Shown here: piece after piece, positions 60,980 through 64,000 of the stretch
Layout: each line of letters starts with the position of its first letter
Numbering within the stretch: position 1 is the stretch's first letter
The notes under the pieces: model-generated
Told to the model about the DNA's origin: nothing
Databases searched by the model: none
Seen by the model: the letters and a program-made list of their open reading frames with translations, nothing else
Position numbers and translations under genes: made by a program
Source: UBA964 sp031382085
GTDB lineage: Bacteria > Pseudomonadota > Gammaproteobacteria > Steroidobacterales > Steroidobacteraceae
Assembly: GCA_031382085.1 (NCBI GenBank)
Contig: JANMYM010000012.1
Span: 179,410 to 243,409 of the forward strand
Length of the DNA stretch: 64,000 bases
Direction of reading: 5' to 3'

Positions 60980-61146
60980 TGCCTTTTGAGACTGCGCACC
61001 GCTCGCGCGATCGATTCATCACCTCGTCGAATTCTTCGAGTTGTCTTCTTGATTTCGGAAGTCGAGCGAGCCGAGATGTCGGTGCAAAGAAATCATCTCA
61101 ATGGCCTGTCGCCGTACAGGACATGTGTGAGTTGGCAGGCTCTTCG

Positions 61147-61174
61147 GCCGCTGGCCGCTGGCCGCTGGCCGCTG
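61147..61174 (+). repeat. GCCGCTG heptamer tandem repeat, four copies
   Basis: Four perfect head-to-tail copies of GCCGCTG, followed by a degenerate copy, in the loop of the inverted repeat. A short slippage-prone repeat, possibly variable between strains. Confidence 0.9.
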
Positions 61175-61209
61175 GCTGTTGGCCGGTGCGGGTCGGGTGT
61201 CCGTGTCTG

Positions 61210-61339
61210 CGAGCTGGAGCACGCCGAGTGAGGGCGTCGCGAGCGCGGTCGATGACGTCATGATCTGGTGGTGAGCGAATGTGTCCAAGCGAGTAGCCCG
61301 AACGAGGGCACCCGCAGGGCGTGCGATTGCGAGCCTGAC
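61210..61339 (-). repeat. Right arm of the long inverted repeat
   Basis: Reverse-complement partner of 60850-60979; see the identical 52-bp and 39-bp blocks listed there. It ends 42 bp before the suhB stop codon. Confidence 0.9.
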
Positions 61340-61381
61340 TTAGACACCCGGCCCGCACCGGCGAGCGGCGAGTACCCGGAC

Positions 61382-62206
61382 CTAGACCACGCTACCGATA
61401 TCGGATTCACGCAGGCTTGCGGGCGTCAATGGCGCGATGAGCTGGACCATTTCCTTGAACAGTTTGGCGGGCGCCGCAATGATGTTGCCGCCCTGGGTGT
61501 AGGGCGCGCCGGTCAACGTGCCGACCAGCCCGCCGGCCTCCTGGATGAGCAGCGTTCCTGCTGCGGTGTCCCAGGCCTTGAGACCGATTTCCCAGAAACC
61601 ATCGACCCGGCCCGCGGCCAGCCACGCAAGATCGAGGGACGCGCAGCCCGGCCGGCGTACGCCGGCGGCCTTCTGCATGATGGCTTTCAGCATCGCGAGA
61701 TAATCGTCCAGGTAATCCGCCTCGGCGCGGTACGGAAAACCGGTTGCGATCAGCGCGCCTTCCAGTGTCAGCTGTTTGCTAACACGGATCTTCTTGCCTT
61801 CGAGCTGCGCACCAGCGCCGCGCGACGCGGTAAAGAATTCCTGGCGCATGACATCGAGCACCACGGCCGCTTCCAGGCGGCCGCGCACCTCGGCGGCGAT
61901 CGAAACCGCGAAGGTCGGAAATCCATGCAGGAAATTGGTGGTGCCGTCGAGCGGGTCGATGATCCAGCGAACTTCGCTCGCGGGATTGCCACTGGCGCCG
62001 GACTCTTCCGCCAGAAACGCGTGCTCCGGGTACAGCTTCATGATGTTATCGATGATCTCGCGCTCGGCCGCGCGATCGACTTCGCTGACGAAGTCGTTGC
62101 GGCCCTTGGAGGCGACGTGCAGGCTGTCGAGGCGGCCGAGGCTGCGCAGGATGACTTCGGCCCCGGCGCGCGCGGCGCGCTGAGCAAGATTCAGGAGCGG
62201 TTGCAT
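61382..62206 (-). CDS. suhB: Inositol-1-monophosphatase family protein SuhB
   Basis: A 274-residue metal-dependent phosphatase. AEESG near residue 67, WIIDPLDGTTNFLHGFP near 82 (metal-binding D-P-L-D-G-T) and KAWDTAAGTLLIQEAGG near 213 are the family motifs. In E. coli, SuhB also joins rRNA antitermination complexes. The ATG at 62206 gives the usual MQPLLNLAQRAAR start; the open frame upstream would run through the divergent trmJ. The suhB/trmJ divergent arrangement is the same as in enterobacteria. Confidence 0.94.
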   Translation of the reverse strand: MQPLLNLAQRAARAGAEVILRSLGRLDSLHVASKGRNDFVSEVDRAAEREIIDNIMKLYPEHAFLAEESGASGNPASEVRWIIDPLDGTTNFLHGFPTFAVSIAAEVRGRLEAAVVLDVMRQEFFTASRGAGAQLEGKKIRVSKQLTLEGALIATGFPYRAEADYLDDYLAMLKAIMQKAAGVRRPGCASLDLAWLAAGRVDGFWEIGLKAWDTAAGTLLIQEAGGLVGTLTGAPYTQGGNIIAAPAKLFKEMVQLIAPLTPASLRESDIGSVV

Positions 62207-62249
62207 GATGACAAAGAGCGTGGGATTACAGACGTTAGAATAGCATGCG

Positions 62250-62993
62250 ATGAAAACCGTAGCCGACGCCCCGATCCGTATTGTCCTGGTAGCCACATCG
62301 CACCCGGGAAACATCGGCGCGGTCGCGCGCGCCATGAAAAACATGGGCCTGAAGGATTTGGTGTTAGTCAGGCCGCGGCTGTTTCCGCACGAGGATGCGA
62401 CCGCGCGCGCCTCGGGTGCGGACGATGTGCTGGCGCAGGCCCGGGTCGTGGACAGCGTGGCCGAGGCGATTGCAGATTGCGGCCTGGTGGCCGCGACTAC
62501 CTCGCGCGAACGCGACCAGAATACGCCGGTGCTGGACGTGTGCGCAGCCGCCCTGGAGCTGGTGCGGGAATCGCTGCGCGGTCCGGTCGCAATCCTGTTC
62601 GGCAATGAGCGCGCCGGTCTCGCCAACGAGGAGATTGCCGCGGCGCGGCTGCTGCTGCGCATCCCGGCCAATCCGGACTATGCCTCGCTCAACATCGCCA
62701 TGGCGGTGCAGCTTGTTAGCTACGAGATTTACCGTGCGCGCGGCGCTGCGGTCGAGGCGCCGCCGAATCCGGTGCCGCTGGCCACGGGCGACGACATGGC
62801 GCGGTTGTTCGAGCATTGGGAAACGGTGATGGACGAGGTCGAGTTCCGCGACCGGACGGCGTCCGGCATTCATTTGATGAATCGCGTGCGGCGTTTCCTG
62901 CTGCGCGCCGAACTCGACCGCAATGAAGCTAACATACTGCGTGGCTTCCTGACCTCGATCCAGGGTAAACGCCGCCCGGCCGGCCGGAGCTGA
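62250..62993 (+). CDS. trmJ: tRNA (cytidine/uridine-32-2'-O)-methyltransferase TrmJ
   Basis: A 247-residue SPOUT methyltransferase. IVLVATSHPGNIGAVARAMKNMG at the start, AILFGNERAGLANEEIAAA near 112 and IPANPDYASLNIAMAVQLVSYEIYR near 138 are the knot-forming SAM motifs. It methylates the ribose of position 32 in several tRNAs. It is divergent from suhB by 43 bp and followed 6 bp later by the cysteine desulfurase. Confidence 0.94.
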   Translation: MKTVADAPIRIVLVATSHPGNIGAVARAMKNMGLKDLVLVRPRLFPHEDATARASGADDVLAQARVVDSVAEAIADCGLVAATTSRERDQNTPVLDVCAAALELVRESLRGPVAILFGNERAGLANEEIAAARLLLRIPANPDYASLNIAMAVQLVSYEIYRARGAAVEAPPNPVPLATGDDMARLFEHWETVMDEVEFRDRTASGIHLMNRVRRFLLRAELDRNEANILRGFLTSIQGKRRPAGRS

Positions 62994-62999
62994 AACGGC

Positions 63000-64000
63000 A
63001 TGAACGCGCCCATTTACCTCGATCATGCCGCCAGCACGCCGCTCGCCCCCGGGGTGCTCGCCGTCATGCAGGCGGTGCTGGGCGACGGCGGCGAATTTGG
63101 CAACCCCAGCTCGGTCGCGCATGTGTATGGCCGTGACGCGGCGGCGCGTGTTGCGCTGGCACGCGCGCAGGTCGCGCGATTGTTAGGGGCGCAGCCGGAT
63201 GAGCTGGTTTTCACATCGGGCGCGACCGAATCGAATAACCTCGCGATCCAGGGCGTGGCGCGGGCGCACCGCGGCAACCCGGGGCACATCCTGACATCGC
63301 GCATCGAACACAAGTCGGTGCTTGATCCCTGCGCCGAGCTGGAGCGCCAGGGCTGGTCGGTCACGCGGGTCAAACCAGAGCCGGACGGCCGCATCAGCGC
63401 GCCGGCCATCGCGGCCGCACTCAGGCCGGACACCGTGCTGGTCAGTCTGCAGCTGGCTAACAGCGAGACCGGCATGCTGCAGCCGGTGGCGGAAGTCGCG
63501 GCGCTGTGCCGCGCCCGCGGCGTGCTGGTGCACAGCGACGCCTCGCAGGCGGTCGGCAAGATACCGGTCGATGTCGCCGCGCTCGCGATCGATTACCTGT
63601 CCTGCACCGCTCACAAGATCTATGGTCCCAAGGGCAGCGGTGCGCTGTGGGTGCGCGGCGCCGCGCGTGCGCGCCTGCGGCCGCTATTGTTAGGCGGCGG
63701 GCAGGAGCGGGGCCTGCGATCGGGCACGCTTGCGACGCACCAGATCGCCGGTTTTGGCGCCGCGGCCCGGCTCGCCGGCGAGCGGCTCGGCGCCGATGCG
63801 GCACAGCTTGGCGAGCTAACAACACGGCTGTTCCAGCGCCTGCAGGCGCTGCCGGAGGTGTTACTGAACGGCACGCTGGACAACCGCCTGCCCGGGATCA
63901 TCAATTTCTCGTTTGCCGGGGTGGAGGGCGAGAGCCTGCTGGCGCGGCTGCCGGGCCTCGCCGTGGCCACCGGTTCGGCCTGCATGTCCGCCAGCGCCGA
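63000..64000 (+). CDS. iscS: Cysteine desulfurase (IscS/NifS family), 3' end cut by window edge
   Basis: The first 333 codons of a PLP enzyme that takes sulfur from cysteine for Fe-S clusters and thiolated tRNAs. IYLDHAASTPLAP at the start, FTSGATESNNLAIQG near 72, RIEHKSVLDPC near 101, HSDASQAVGKIPVD near 178 and SCTAHKIYGPKGSGAL near 200 (Schiff-base Lys) are present. LAVATGSACMSASA at the window end contains the catalytic Cys loop. ATG 63000 starts 6 bp after trmJ. In enterobacteria iscR comes between; here it does not. The protein likely continues past the edge for about 50 residues. Confidence 0.93.
   Translation, partial: MNAPIYLDHAASTPLAPGVLAVMQAVLGDGGEFGNPSSVAHVYGRDAAARVALARAQVARLLGAQPDELVFTSGATESNNLAIQGVARAHRGNPGHILTSRIEHKSVLDPCAELERQGWSVTRVKPEPDGRISAPAIAAALRPDTVLVSLQLANSETGMLQPVAEVAALCRARGVLVHSDASQAVGKIPVDVAALAIDYLSCTAHKIYGPKGSGALWVRGAARARLRPLLLGGGQERGLRSGTLATHQIAGFGAAARLAGERLGADAAQLGELTTRLFQRLQALPEVLLNGTLDNRLPGIINFSFAGVEGESLLARLPGLAVATGSACMSASA

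Larger units (their letters stand above)
60784..61381. other. Gene-free 598-bp region between two convergent genes
   Basis: No convincing protein is encoded: the frames present on both strands are open only because of GC content and the repeat, and the two arms encode the same peptide-like string in opposite directions. The region contains a pair of GACGAAGAG direct repeats (about 60790-60812), a long inverted repeat (arms 60850-60979 and 61210-61339) and a GCCGCTG heptamer tandem (61147-61174). The scattered GTTAG word is absent here. Confidence 0.7.

Noticed and set aside
60770..61358. Open frames on both strands in the suhB-transporter gap, with similar peptides (CGCPRSGYSLGHIRS)
   Set aside because: The shared peptide comes from the inverted repeat read in opposite directions. 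No ribosome site or known domain supports translation, and the frames include the heptamer tandem.

Overview
This window looks like ordinary chromosome from a GC-rich (roughly low-to-mid 60s % by eye) member of the Gammaproteobacteria. Several conserved gene neighbourhoods support this: xerD-dsbC, queA-tgt-yajC-secD-secF, suhB divergent from trmJ with a cysteine desulfurase behind it, and a complete lipid A aminoarabinose (arn) operon. NAD-type glutamate dehydrogenase, ETF-quinone oxidoreductase, IcmF and 4-hydroxyphenylpyruvate dioxygenase suggest a respiratory heterotroph that uses amino and fatty acids. I cannot name a genus. No phage, transposase, CRISPR array or rRNA was seen. There is one tRNA, Leu(CAA).

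Layout. 0-5 kb: two divergent paralogous short-chain dehydrogenases, a beta-propeller protein, an NmrA-like protein, a SrkA-like kinase and a VOC protein. 5-16 kb: an envelope block in which a short Omp85-type barrel and an LtaS-like sulfatase converge on the arn operon (arnT-arnE-arnB-arnC-arnA split in two-arnD), whose first six junctions are 4-bp ATGA overlaps. 16-24 kb: gamma-carbonic anhydrase, a metallo-beta-lactamase/cupin fusion, a small regulator-membrane protein-ABC exporter operon behind a palindromic operator, a PhzF protein and typA. 24-27.6 kb: a thiamine salvage operon under a TPP riboswitch (TonB receptor, PnuC-type transporter, kinase). 27.6-36.4 kb: ferredoxin, crotonase, RraB-like protein, TetR, then gpmA, a glycosyltransferase and a 1,628-residue NAD-glutamate dehydrogenase on the minus strand.

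36.4-46.3 kb: MarR/HPPD pair with a shared operator, zapE, ETF-QO, thiolase, TetR and the fused mutase IcmF. 46.3-50 kb: plsC, xerD, dsbC, fdxA, NUDIX and tRNA-Leu. 50-52.3 kb: ECF sigma factor, membrane protein and a two-PDZ protein. 52.4-57.8 kb: queuosine and Sec genes. 57.9-64 kb: two amino/organic acid transporters, a 600-bp gene-free gap holding a long inverted repeat, suhB, trmJ and a truncated cysteine desulfurase.

The least expected signal is at the word level. The tetramer TTAG (either strand) is preceded by G in about 150 of about 162 cases by hand count, giving a scattered YGTTAGS word about every 400 bp in genes and spacers, in different reading frames and on both strands. One spacer, between thiolase and ETF-QO, is a 15-bp tandem array carrying this word. 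Its function, if any, is unknown.
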